Below are positions 54,498 through 63,817 of a stretch of 64,000 nucleotides of DNA, piece by piece. Position 1 is the first letter of the stretch. Each line of letters begins with the position of its first letter. The stretch is from SZUA-36 sp963704855. GTDB lineage: Bacteria; Pseudomonadota; Gammaproteobacteria; Xanthomonadales; SZUA-36. The notes below the pieces were generated by a model. The model was not told where the DNA came from. It searched no databases and was given only the letters and a program-made list of their open reading frames with translations. Location: NCBI GenBank assembly GCA_963704855.1, contig CAVPHY010000024.1, positions 496,001 through 560,000 of the forward strand, given 5' to 3'. Made by a program: the position numbers and the translations under genes.

Positions 54498-55292
54498 ATG
54501 CGGGAGGGAAGCTCTCGAATTTTTTTTCGTCAAATGGGGGTTCTGGCAGGCAGTTTGCTGTTGGCCTTTGCCGCGACTGCAAACGAGGGCATCCTTGCTG
54601 ACAACCAGCGTATATACAGCAATCACCTTGGCTATGAACTTCAATACAGGATATACAAACCGGCTGAAACTTCGGCAGGTGACAAGTTACCCACCTTGTA
54701 TGTGACCGATGGCCAGAGTTACCTGGATGCGGGCAATTTTAAAGCCATCCTGGACCGTGCAATCGATAGTGGCATGATTGAACCGATCCTGGTCGTATTT
54801 GTAGATAGCAGGAATCCGGACAATCTGGAAGAAAACCGCCGCAACTCAGAGTTTATGTGTAATACGAAGTATGCCGGTTTCTTTGCCAGTGAACTGATTC
54901 CAGCAATCAGCGTGGAACAGCCTGTCAGCATGACACGTGACGACCGGGTTATATTGGGCGTGTCTTTCGGCGGACTGAATGCCGCCTGCTTTGGACTGGC
55001 GCTGCCGGAATTGTTCTCCGGGATCGCCATGCAGTCGCCGGCGAGCGGGCAACATCTCGAAGTGGTGCGCAAGTTATATGCGGAAAGAGAGCGCTTACCG
55101 CTGAAAATGTTTATCAGCGTGGGTTCGAGAAATGATAATACGGGAGCCGTTAAACGATTCGACAAGACCCTCGAAGACAAGGGATATGACGTGACCTTCG
55201 TCAAGGTCCGTGGAGAGCACAGCTGGAAAAACTGGACACCGCTTTTGGATGATGTGTTGCTTACTTTTTTTGCGGAGAATATGGCTCATTGA
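54498..55292 (+). CDS. exported esterase-family alpha/beta hydrolase
   Basis: A 264-residue esterase-D/enterochelin-esterase-like hydrolase with a signal peptide ending near AATANEG. The nucleophile elbow is GVSFGGLNA (G-x-S-x-G) near residue 155. A catalytic histidine candidate lies in GEHSWKNW near the C-terminus, and the oxyanion region is LYVTDGQSYLD. The natural ester is not known. The start is the ATG directly after the previous stop, and the next gene overlaps its end, so the three genes at 53925-55762 look like one operon. Confidence 0.85.
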   Translation: MREGSSRIFFRQMGVLAGSLLLAFAATANEGILADNQRIYSNHLGYELQYRIYKPAETSAGDKLPTLYVTDGQSYLDAGNFKAILDRAIDSGMIEPILVVFVDSRNPDNLEENRRNSEFMCNTKYAGFFASELIPAISVEQPVSMTRDDRVILGVSFGGLNAACFGLALPELFSGIAMQSPASGQHLEVVRKLYAERERLPLKMFISVGSRNDNTGAVKRFDKTLEDKGYDVTFVKVRGEHSWKNWTPLLDDVLLTFFAENMAH

Positions 55293-55318
55293 TGAATGCC
55301 GGGCCAGGAGAGACAAAT

Positions 55319-55762
55319 ATGACAGAGTCAAAAATCGATACGGATAAAGAGCAGTTAAAAGCCTGGTACAAACCATTGCTCGACGCCGTGGTGCAGGAAA
55401 TGCTTAAGCGCAACGCGGTGGTGGGAACTGCGGTCGAGGCCACGCCGGTTTGGGTATTCCCCAATAAGGTTTTGATCGCCAAGCTCTGGGGGATGGGTGA
55501 GAAAAGAAGGTTTATCTGGGCAATTTCAGGCGACGGAGTGGTTACGGACCACATCCCGGGGAACATGGCGGCAACACCCAAAGATGTTGCCAGGCACTTT
55601 TCTCTAAAATGGCAAATGGACGCAGATCGATTTCGTACGCTGGGTACGCAAAAGGCGCAGGTTAAGATTTCCCAGGTGCATATGGATATGTACGTCAACA
55701 AACTGATTCAGAGTGCTGAATTTCTGTATGAATTGACTGAACGCGAAGACATATGGCAGTAA
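55319..55762 (+). CDS. hypothetical protein, DUF4826-like
   Basis: A 147-residue soluble protein if started at the ATG at 55319, which has AGGAGA seven bases upstream; an in-frame ATG at 55289 overlaps the esterase end. The segment FIWAISGDGVVTDHIPGN followed by KDVARHFSLKWQ resembles DUF4826 proteins as I remember them; this is uncertain. No signal or membrane helix. It is the last gene of the apparent three-gene run and converges on the GTPase gene at 55790. Confidence 0.72.
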   Translation: MTESKIDTDKEQLKAWYKPLLDAVVQEMLKRNAVVGTAVEATPVWVFPNKVLIAKLWGMGEKRRFIWAISGDGVVTDHIPGNMAATPKDVARHFSLKWQMDADRFRTLGTQKAQVKISQVHMDMYVNKLIQSAEFLYELTEREDIWQ

Positions 55763-55789
55763 ATCAATGCATTGAGACGGGCTGATGGC

Positions 55790-57139
55790 CTAGCCTGACA
55801 CTTTGAGTTTGCCCAGGATATCGCTGCGCGCGGTTTGCAAAATTGAATCCCTGTCCAATGAGTCCAGTATTTCGTCGATGGTTTCCCTGGGTCCGGCCGA
55901 GCCCCAGGATTTTCCCTTGGCAAACCATGTCTGTGCCGCTTTGCCGGTTACATAGGTCGCGTACCAGGCCAGTGTGCCCTGTGCACCCGCAGTTATGGCG
56001 GTGGACATACCCGCGCTGATGGTTTTCATGGCAGTGGAAACCATGTTGACTCCCCAGTAAGTACCCATCAATACAAGCATCTGTGCCGAGATGGTTAGCA
56101 ACAATTTGCTGGCCTCTGTCCGGGACAGCTGAAATCCATAGACATTACCCAGGTGTATGACCATCGCCACATCGGTGCCGGCGGCGGCCAGTAGGTCGGC
56201 TGCGGGAATCGGGTTCACAGCCACTACGAGACCCTTGGCAAGGCAATAGTTCCTGATGATGTTTTCAGCCACGGTTTTCCTGGCTAATACAATTTTGCCC
56301 GCAATACGCGCGTCCAGTTCGCTGGTAAACAGGGCAGCATTCAGGGCTGCCAGTGTCTTTCCCTCTCTTTCAAGAATCTTCCACAAACGCGTCTTGAGAT
56401 TATTGATGTCAGGAGTGCGTGGACGTTTCGTTCTTTCTTCATTACCGGTTCCATCAATACGGATAACCGCTTCGGGCCGTGGGTCCGCACAGGCAGCCAA
56501 AACATTGTCAGCTTCGATAAAAGACTCGCAGCGTTTACGTAAATGAGTCAACAAGGATTGTATTTCAGACTTGCTGTAACGGTCAGATTTGTTCAATACA
56601 AGTAACAGTGGCCGTTTACGTTTAGCCAGGCTTTGCACCGCCTTTAACTCTGTTTCCGTCAGATCGCCTTCACAAACCATCAAAACGATATCGGATATTC
56701 GCGCAACGGATTTGGCCATTTCCTCCCGGTCTTCACCCTCCAGTTCATCGATACCCGGTGTATCAATCAATACAACATGGTCAGTATTTACGGAGTCCCA
56801 CTCGCTGCGTTGCTGGCTGCGCGTTTCGCCATGCAATGGGCTTGTCGAGAACGCCTCCCGCCCAAGTAATGCGTTCAATAGTGACGATTTACCCGTACCG
56901 ACACGACCGAAAGCCGCAATATGGATTTCACCATGCTGTAGCTTTTCCGAAATAGCTTCGATCTCGGCGAACTCGCCGGACAGTTCCTGCCGCACAGCAG
57001 CAGGTATACCCGTGTCGGACAGTAGTGTCTGAATTTGCTGGTTCGCGTTCAGCAGGTGCTCGTCAGGGGCTTTCTTTTTTGCCTTTTTCAGCCAGGGCAA
57101 GTTTTGCAAAGCGGACTGCACCTGCTTCAAGATTGTCAT
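55790..57139 (-). CDS. GTPase with C-terminal membrane (DUF697-like) domain, copy A
   Basis: A 449-residue GTP-binding protein. G1 is GRVGTGKS (78-85), G3 DTPG (126-129) and G4 NKSD (183-186), after a short helical N-terminus. The C-terminal half (about 265-420) is hydrophobic (NPIPAADLLAAAGTDVAMVIHLG), like DUF697 domains of YcjF-type proteins. It probably acts at the inner membrane, and its target is unknown. Its start overlaps the end of copy B by 77 bp in another frame, behind a strong GAGGAG, so the two are translationally linked. Confidence 0.88.
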   Translation of the reverse strand: MTILKQVQSALQNLPWLKKAKKKAPDEHLLNANQQIQTLLSDTGIPAAVRQELSGEFAEIEAISEKLQHGEIHIAAFGRVGTGKSSLLNALLGREAFSTSPLHGETRSQQRSEWDSVNTDHVVLIDTPGIDELEGEDREEMAKSVARISDIVLMVCEGDLTETELKAVQSLAKRKRPLLLVLNKSDRYSKSEIQSLLTHLRKRCESFIEADNVLAACADPRPEAVIRIDGTGNEERTKRPRTPDINNLKTRLWKILEREGKTLAALNAALFTSELDARIAGKIVLARKTVAENIIRNYCLAKGLVVAVNPIPAADLLAAAGTDVAMVIHLGNVYGFQLSRTEASKLLLTISAQMLVLMGTYWGVNMVSTAMKTISAGMSTAITAGAQGTLAWYATYVTGKAAQTWFAKGKSWGSAGPRETIDEILDSLDRDSILQTARSDILGKLKVSG

Positions 57140-58523
57140 TTAAAAGCTCCTCAAAGGCTTTTGCTGCGGGGTAGGGGCGCAGATCGCCCCGGCTTGCGAG
57201 TGTCAGGGCCGCGGCGCGGCCAAGGCTTTCGAATATCATGCCATAGGCGACGGCATGTACGAGGCCGCCGGTCAATGTGCCTATGCCTGGAAACGCCTTG
57301 AGCGCGTTGCCGGTGATCGCCAGTGTAATGGCGGTCATTTTTTTAACCCTGCCACCGGCCAGGCGCAGAAATGATTCGATCTCGACCTCTTTCACCGATA
57401 CGTCATAAATCTTGCACAAACCCTGTATCAGACGCGTGGCGAGCAGACCCTGGATGATGATGTCCGAACCGGGTGCAACGGCGGCAAGCGCGCCGATGAC
57501 TGCCCGTTTGGAGTACGTTTGCACCAACTCGTTGGCCTGCTGATCACGGTGTTTTACGCGTGCTTCATCGAGTTTTTCCGAGGCCAGTAGCAGGACGGCG
57601 GTATCGCGCAACTGCTCGATCAACTGGTGGTCGCCATCCAATTTACGCTGCAATGCCCTGCGCAGCGGTTCTATGTCCTGTGCGCGGTCCCGGGTGACAG
57701 TTTCCTCACCTCCGTCGCGCAACATCCTGATGACTTCCTCGCGGCCACCTGTCTGGACAAAAACGATGTCTGCCCGTTCGACCCCGGTTTTTTGCGAAAT
57801 ATTTTCAGCGACCTGTTCTGCTTCGGAAGCCGAAAACCGGTCCATCTTGTTTAGCGCGACAATCAGTGGTTTCTGTATGGAAAAAAGACCATTGAGCTGT
57901 TCCATCTGGCTGCGCGTGATATCGCTGTCACAGAGGAACACCACCAGGTGCGCGCGACGGGCTTCGGCGAGTATCTCAGGGTTGCCGTCAAGGTTGAAAC
58001 CGGGCAGGTCGGTAATCATCACGGTGTCTCCGGAGTCAGCCTGCCAACGGTAGTGGCTGACAGCTTTGGTGGTGCCGCCTCGCGGGTCAGCCTGTAAATC
58101 CGCTTTTGGCAGGAGCGCCTTGACCAGGCTGCTCTTGCCGGTGCTTACCTCGCCAAAAATCGCAATATAAATCTCACCACCCTGTTTTCGCCTTTGTTGT
58201 TCCCTGATTTCCATCAGCGCCGGACTGATGTCGACACCGGAACCGGCCGATTCAATCAGCGTCTCCTGAAAGCTTGCATGGTCGACTTCTCTGCGCCCGG
58301 CAGCAGGCTTTTTAACCGCAGGCTTCAGCCAGCGCCAGGTGAACAGCAGTGTGGCGCCCGAAATCAACAACAGTATGAATGTGTAAGCCAACTGCAACCA
58401 AAGCGGGGCCTGCTGCAACCGTTGCCATACCGACAGGGCCGTGTCGGTGGCCAGAAGCAACAGGAACAGGGTCACAATCGCGACCAGCAATACCACAATC
58501 AACAATAGCAGTCGAACACGCAT
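57063..58523 (-). CDS. membrane GTPase, copy B (DUF697-like)
   Basis: The product has 486 residues from the ATG at 58523, chosen because GGGAGA lies 5 bp upstream (the frame is open to 58595). Two N-terminal membrane helices (about 3-25 and 43-64) precede the G domain: G1 GEVSTGKS (124-131), G3 DLPG (172-175) and G4 NKMD (225-228). The C-terminal hydrophobic region (KRAVIGALAAVAPGSDIIIQGLLATRLI) parallels copy A. The two GTPases are distant paralogues and may form a heteromeric membrane complex. Upstream lies the divergent TPR-sulfotransferase copy 2. Confidence 0.9.
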   Translation of the reverse strand: MRVRLLLLIVVLLVAIVTLFLLLLATDTALSVWQRLQQAPLWLQLAYTFILLLISGATLLFTWRWLKPAVKKPAAGRREVDHASFQETLIESAGSGVDISPALMEIREQQRRKQGGEIYIAIFGEVSTGKSSLVKALLPKADLQADPRGGTTKAVSHYRWQADSGDTVMITDLPGFNLDGNPEILAEARRAHLVVFLCDSDITRSQMEQLNGLFSIQKPLIVALNKMDRFSASEAEQVAENISQKTGVERADIVFVQTGGREEVIRMLRDGGEETVTRDRAQDIEPLRRALQRKLDGDHQLIEQLRDTAVLLLASEKLDEARVKHRDQQANELVQTYSKRAVIGALAAVAPGSDIIIQGLLATRLIQGLCKIYDVSVKEVEIESFLRLAGGRVKKMTAITLAITGNALKAFPGIGTLTGGLVHAVAYGMIFESLGRAAALTLASRGDLRPYPAAKAFEELLNDNLEAGAVRFAKLALAEKGKKESP

Positions 58524-58685
58524 AGGAGTCTCCCGAACCGGCTTCATTCTAGAAAGAATATGCATGCAGAACCAGTGTAGATAGTATGGACGCAAGTAAT
58601 AATCGCACCCGCCCCGGCCGGTTGGTTTAATGTTGCAGGCCGAAGTACAATCACCGCTCTTATCCCATCAAAGATTGAATGATAG

Positions 58686-60648
58686 ATGCTTGAAGCATAT
58701 AGAAAGTACAAGGCGCTTAAGGATCTCGAAGCCCGGCTTCCAAAAGACGCGGCTCAGGTTAAACAGATCCTGGAAAACGAACCTGAGAAAACACTTTCCG
58801 ACGTTCAGGCAACACTGCTCCTGGCGCACTGCCAGGTACTGTGTGAAGAATCCAACGAGGCTAAACGAACGCTGGAAACGTTGATCTCAAGGGATCCGGA
58901 CCAGCTACTGGCAAAGGTTGAACTGGCAAAAATTCTGTTCAGCGAAAATGATCGCCAAGGTGCGATCAGGCTTTTGCAGGATGTCACCCAGACGCGACCG
59001 GACCTTGACGAAAACTGGCTTTTGCTAAGTGAATACCTGCACGGCGATGGACAACAGCAAGCGAGTAAAGACGCATTAAATCAATATGATATGATCAAGG
59101 CGTTTAACGATAAACTGAAACAGGCAGAACGCGCTTTCAGCAACGGTGAAGTTGTCAAGGCGGATAAAATATGCCGTCACCTGCTGCAACTGGTACCTGC
59201 CGAGGTGCGCACGCTTCGCTTGCTTGCAAAAATTGCAAAACGATTTCATCAATTTGAAATCAGCACATCTATTCTTGCCCAATGCGTTGAAACACAACCA
59301 GGCAATGCAGCCCTGGGCCTCGAATATGCCTATTCGCTGCTCACCAGCATGAAGCATCAGGAAGCGCTTGAACAATGCGACCGACTCATCGGAATTGCGC
59401 CCGAAAATGTTGATATATACGAACTCAAGGCAGAAGTCCTGTATAACCTGAATCTTTTTGAAGAGGCGATTGCAATTTATGGTGAACTGTCAGGTGTTGG
59501 TGAAAAACGTGCTAAGTCCTTACTGCACCTGGGTAAAGTATTGAAAACAGTTGGTGAATCCACAAAGGCGATTAATTGCTATCACGAGGCCATGGAGTAT
59601 GACCCCCTGTCAGGTCACGCTTATTGGGAGTTGGCAAATTTGAAAACCTACCGGTTTTCAGCACGTGAAATAGCAGGAATGCAGGCTTTAATAGAAACCG
59701 GTGAAAGTACAGCCATTGACAAAGTGTTGATTCAATTTGCGCTGGGTAAGGCCCTTGAGGATGACGAGCGATTTGCAGAAAGTTTTCAGCAGTATCAGGC
59801 GGCCAACAGCGGCTATACAAAGATTCAACCTTTGCGCTATTCAAATCAAAATACCAATTTGAAAGCATTTTTTACTCCGGCGTACTTTTCCGGTCAAAAG
59901 GAAAATGGAAGTCTTTCCGATGCGCCAATTTTCGTGGTGGGTTTACCACGCAGTGGTTCAACCCTGGTAGAACAGATCCTGACCGCCCACAGCAAGGTCG
60001 ATGCCACACGGGAACTCGCCGGGATTAATTCAATTGTCCGGGATCTGATTAATCCAAATCGGCCAGCGCAGGAGCAGTACCCTCAGTGCTTAACCAATTT
60101 GAGCGCGGATCAAATTCAGCACCTGGCACAGAAATACCTGGATTTTGCACAGACATTCAGACAGCAAGCCCCCTATTTTGTTGATAAGGCGCCCCCTAAT
60201 TTCCAACACATCGGTTTGATCAAAACACTCTTCCCAAGGGCAAAAATTATCGATATCAGACGTAACCCGATGGCGAGCGGCTGGAGTGTGTACCGGCACT
60301 TTTTTGCCAACAGTTTTCTTTTTTCCTACGACCTTAAAACCATTGGCAGATACTACAACGACTATATCGATCTGATGGACCACTGGCACAGCGTATTGCC
60401 AAAGACAGATTTTAACTATTAACTACGAAAATTTGGTTAACGACCTGCCTGCTGCAGTCGATGAACTGCTGCAATATTGCGGGCTGCCGTTTGAACAATC
60501 CTGTCTCGATTTTCATCTGAATAAGCGAGCGGTGGCGACACCGAGTTCCGAGCAGGTTCGCCGGCCAATTTATGCCGAAGCGCTTGAACAATGGAAAAAT
60601 TACGACGAGTTCCTGGGGCCCCTTAAAAACGCTATTGGATTGAAATGA
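58686..60648 (+). pseudogene. TPR-domain sulfotransferase (copy 2), frameshifted near the C-terminus
   Basis: A long TPR region (about 1-370) precedes the sulfotransferase domain. The PAPS loop PIFVVGLPRSGSTLVEQI is at about 414-431 and the 3'-phosphate segment is IIDIRRNPMASGWSVY near 520. The frame stops at 60422 after KTDFNY. The expected INYENLVNDLP block and the tail to IGLK continue in another frame to 60648. Dropping one T from the TTTT at 60410-60413 joins them into about 653 residues. Catalytic motifs all precede the break. Copy 3 follows 51 bp downstream. Confidence 0.87.
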
Positions 60649-60699
60649 TCTTTCAGCATCAAGCCGTTGGAGGTTTCATCTTGATAAAGGCTTATTGTC

Positions 60700-62248
60700 A
60701 TGAGTAAAAAACAGCGGAAAATTAAAAAAAATCATCCGAAAACATCCAAACCCAAGCGTGTCATGACGAGCCAGCAAAGTCTGCGTTTGCAGCAGGCAAT
60801 CCAGGCTCAAGCTACCGGAAAACAGGCCTTTGCTGAAGCAGAATATCGATCCCTGATCGCTGAAAAAATAAGGACACCACAGATTTTTTGCAATTTAGCC
60901 GCCATCTGTGCCCAGTCGGCACGCCGGGATGAGGCAAACAGCCTCTGGAAACAAGCTTTGGCAATTTCCCCGCGGTTTCTCGAAGCGCAGATGAACCTTG
61001 CTGACAGCCTTCAGCAGGCTGCAAAAATTGAGCAGGCAGAAAAATTATACCGGCGTATTGTTTCTGACCATAGCCAGGTCGTTGCTGCCAAGTACCTTTT
61101 GGCTAATTTGCTGAAATCAAAAGGGTTGTTTTCTGAAGCCAGCGATTTGTATCAACAGGTCATGGCGCAGCAACCGGATTATACGCAGGCTCATTTCACC
61201 TATTCGGGTATTCACAGGTACCGGGATGAAGCCGATCCCCATATCGGTCTGATGCTCGAGTTGAACAAAAAAAGCGGACTTACCAACGAAAACAAAATCC
61301 ATCTCGCCTTTGCGTTGGCCAAGGCCTTCGAAAACATCGGAGACTATCCACGGGCTTTCAAGTACCTGAAGACCGGGAAACGACCTCAGATACGCGGAAT
61401 TCAACTACCAGATCGACAGCGACAGGGAACTCATCCAGAGTATCATCAAGAGCTTTAGTCATGAGGCCATGTCACGGGTTCAGATCAATCCGGAAACCTC
61501 GAACAGACCCATTTTTATTGTTGGCATGCCGCGTTCCGGAACAACCCTGGTTGAAAAAATCATTGCCAGCCACTCTGATGTCTACGGCGCAGGTGAACTG
61601 GATTACATTTTTGCATTGGGTACGCGTCTTTTCCTGAAGGAATCCGCCCTTTACCAGTTTGGCCCCCTCGAGAATTATTCAAAGCAGGCGTTTGAGTCAT
61701 TTGGTAAAACCTACCTGGAAAAAATCGCTTTACTGGACAGTCAAACCCGCCGTCTGACCGACAAAATGCCATTCAACATGATGATGATCGGGCTGATAAG
61801 AATTGCACTGCCCAATGCCAGGATCATTCATTGTGTGAGGGATGCAAGAGATACCTGTCTGTCCATTTACAAACAGAATTTCACAACCGGAAACTACCGT
61901 TTCGCCTACGACTTGAAAACGATTGGCCAGTTTCATAAAGAATACCAATTGCTGATGGACCATTGGCACAAGGTCTTGCCCGACGCGATTTACGATGTGA
62001 ATTACGAGGCATTGACACACGACCCGGAAGTTGAAATTCGAAAATTGTTGGCAGCCTGCGACCTGGAATGGCAGGATGATTGCCTGAGTTTCAATAAGAA
62101 CGCCGGTATCGTAAAAACGGCAAGTGCCTTCCAGGCCCGCCAGCCCATGTACACCAGTTCGGTCAAGCTCTGGGAAAAGTATAAGGATTTTCTGCGGCCT
62201 TTACTTGATGAACTCGATGCAGCCCAGTCAACTCTGCCCCACGCCTGA
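60700..62248 (+). pseudogene. TPR-domain sulfotransferase (copy 3), frameshifted between TPR and catalytic domain
   Basis: A very basic start (KKQRKIKKNHPKTSKPKR) leads into TPR repeats (about 25-225). The first frame stops at 61458, but homology is lost near 61380. In the next frame the protein continues as NDLRYAEFNYQIDSDRELIQ and on into the sulfotransferase domain with PIFIVGMPRSGTTLVEKI and ARIIHCVRDARDTCLSIY. Reading AAA at 61378-61380 as AA gives about 515 residues. The ATG at 61469 is therefore probably not a start. It ends 2 bp from the convergent gene at 62251. Confidence 0.88.
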
Positions 62249-62250
62249 AG

Positions 62251-63327
62251 CTAACAACTTAGTGCCCCGGTCAAATTCGGGTTCAGACTGCTATTAGGGT
62301 TATTCCGCAACATCCAGTTCAAGCCGTTATCCAGGTCAGCACCATAGAAATCTTCCAGTTTCTGGTACGTTTCTTCACGCTTTTGCCGGCTGAATCGCTC
62401 CCCGGCACTTTTTGCATCAGCAAAACGGCTGTCGCTGTTTACGATCGCTTCAATTTTTTCAGCTGGAATCCCGAGGTCCAAAAACTGATTGGCCGCCTGA
62501 AGAACCGCCAACGGATTTTCAATCAGTTTTTCACCATACAGCGAAGCCAATACGTTGTTTGAAGAAAACTGCCGAAGTGCTCCCTCAGCCTGTTCAATCT
62601 GAAGTCTCCAAAGTGTCAGGATGATATTCAGATCGGTCATATGAAGCATCGCAGACAGGCTAAGGTTTGCCAGGTGCTGAAAATCACAGCGGAGCAAATC
62701 AAACATGGCTCTTGTCACGTGCTTCCCGCCTTCGCCTTTCCTTAACGTCGACAGCAGGAAGTTCCTGGCGTCTGTATACATCAGTAAAGATTTTCCGGTC
62801 CCCGTGATCTGCAGCAGTTCTGCAATGATGTTGTTCACCGAGTTAATCGGTTTAATTACCAGTTTCTCTGAAGGCAGGGCGTGTTTCTGCAATAGCAGCA
62901 GGGCCAGTTTTGGCAGGTGGGTATAATTGAGCTGGGTCGTTCTGGATCGCCATTGCAGGCGTTTTGCGTTTGCCGCATCCAACAGGAGTTGTGGCTCACG
63001 GAGACCTGTCGTGGTGCCCTCTACATCCAGGCACCGCGACAAGAATGTAGATGCACAAAATGCGGTATGAAATATAAACCGGGGCGGTTTCTCAAGCAGG
63101 GAACCCCCCGTAGAGTTTGCCAGGGTCACGAGTTCAGAAAGTGGCACAGGGATAAGTTTCCGTTGCGCATCGATATACTCTAGCTTGAGTGCGCTGACCC
63201 GGCGTATCTCCTCGCGTTCGATAGGCAAAAATTCTACATTTTCCGTATTGAAATTGAACTTATAAGCCAGGTAATTTGCATTGCTGATCAAGTCTCTCAC
63301 GATAATCCCGTCTGATGTCGCTCTCAC
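62251..63327 (-). CDS. sulfotransferase-like protein of unknown family
   Basis: A 358-residue protein without TPR repeats or signal. The segment RFIFHTAFCASTFLSRCLD (83-101) followed by LREPQLLLDAA recalls the PAPS-binding loop region of sulfotransferase-fold proteins, with S93-T94 in place of the usual GTT. KLVIKPINSVNNIIAELL may be the second half of the fold. The C-terminus has a helical KREETYQKLEDFYG. The start is GTG with no clear ribosome site. It is convergent with copy 3 and adds a divergent member to the sulfotransferase group. Confidence 0.72.
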   Translation of the reverse strand: MRATSDGIIVRDLISNANYLAYKFNFNTENVEFLPIEREEIRRVSALKLEYIDAQRKLIPVPLSELVTLANSTGGSLLEKPPRFIFHTAFCASTFLSRCLDVEGTTTGLREPQLLLDAANAKRLQWRSRTTQLNYTHLPKLALLLLQKHALPSEKLVIKPINSVNNIIAELLQITGTGKSLLMYTDARNFLLSTLRKGEGGKHVTRAMFDLLRCDFQHLANLSLSAMLHMTDLNIILTLWRLQIEQAEGALRQFSSNNVLASLYGEKLIENPLAVLQAANQFLDLGIPAEKIEAIVNSDSRFADAKSAGERFSRQKREETYQKLEDFYGADLDNGLNWMLRNNPNSSLNPNLTGALSC

Positions 63328-63503
63328 GTGTTAATCAAGGCCCGAATACTGGTTCACACCAAAGTGCATGTCAATGAATTCACACGGGGGATCATTCAAA
63401 CTACTGCTCAATACCGAACGGATTTAGAGGTAGAATCCCTATACAATCAACATTGTTGAGCAGGCCATAAACTCAAGTCAAACACATAGGGTTGGGGTAA
63501 TTT

Positions 63504-63788
63504 ATGGAACAATCGAAGAAAGATGAAGGTACACTGGCAGCGCTGATGCTGGACCTGGAAGAAGTCCGTTTACCGCGGGCGATGCAAATTCTTGAAAAGG
63601 TCAATGAAGGTGAATTGCTGAGCGAATACGATATTGCCTTCCTTAAAAGTGTGTACGAGGACAGCAGGGAAACCGAGTTACTGGTTGAGCGTCATCCCGA
63701 GTATTATCCGCTGATAAGCCGTTGCCTGTGTCTGTATACGGAAATCATTACGAAGGGTATTGAGAACGAAAAAAAGTCGGGTAATTAA
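63504..63788 (+). CDS. small hypothetical protein (94 aa)
   Basis: A small, acidic, helix-rich protein (LAALMLDLEEVRLPRAMQILEKV and FLKSVYEDSRETELLVERHPEYYPL). There is no signal, metal motif or membrane helix. GGGTTGGGG lies a few bases before the ATG. The next gene starts 30 bp downstream, so they may form an operon. The family is not recognised. Confidence 0.68.
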   Translation: MEQSKKDEGTLAALMLDLEEVRLPRAMQILEKVNEGELLSEYDIAFLKSVYEDSRETELLVERHPEYYPLISRCLCLYTEIITKGIENEKKSGN

Positions 63789-63817
63789 TCTATCGAGAGA
63801 GCATGAGAGACAGCTGA

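Noticed and set aside
61469..62248. Independent sulfotransferase gene starting at 61469
   Set aside because: The same frame continues upstream with family-typical residues joined to the TPR part, so the ATG is internal to one frameshifted gene.
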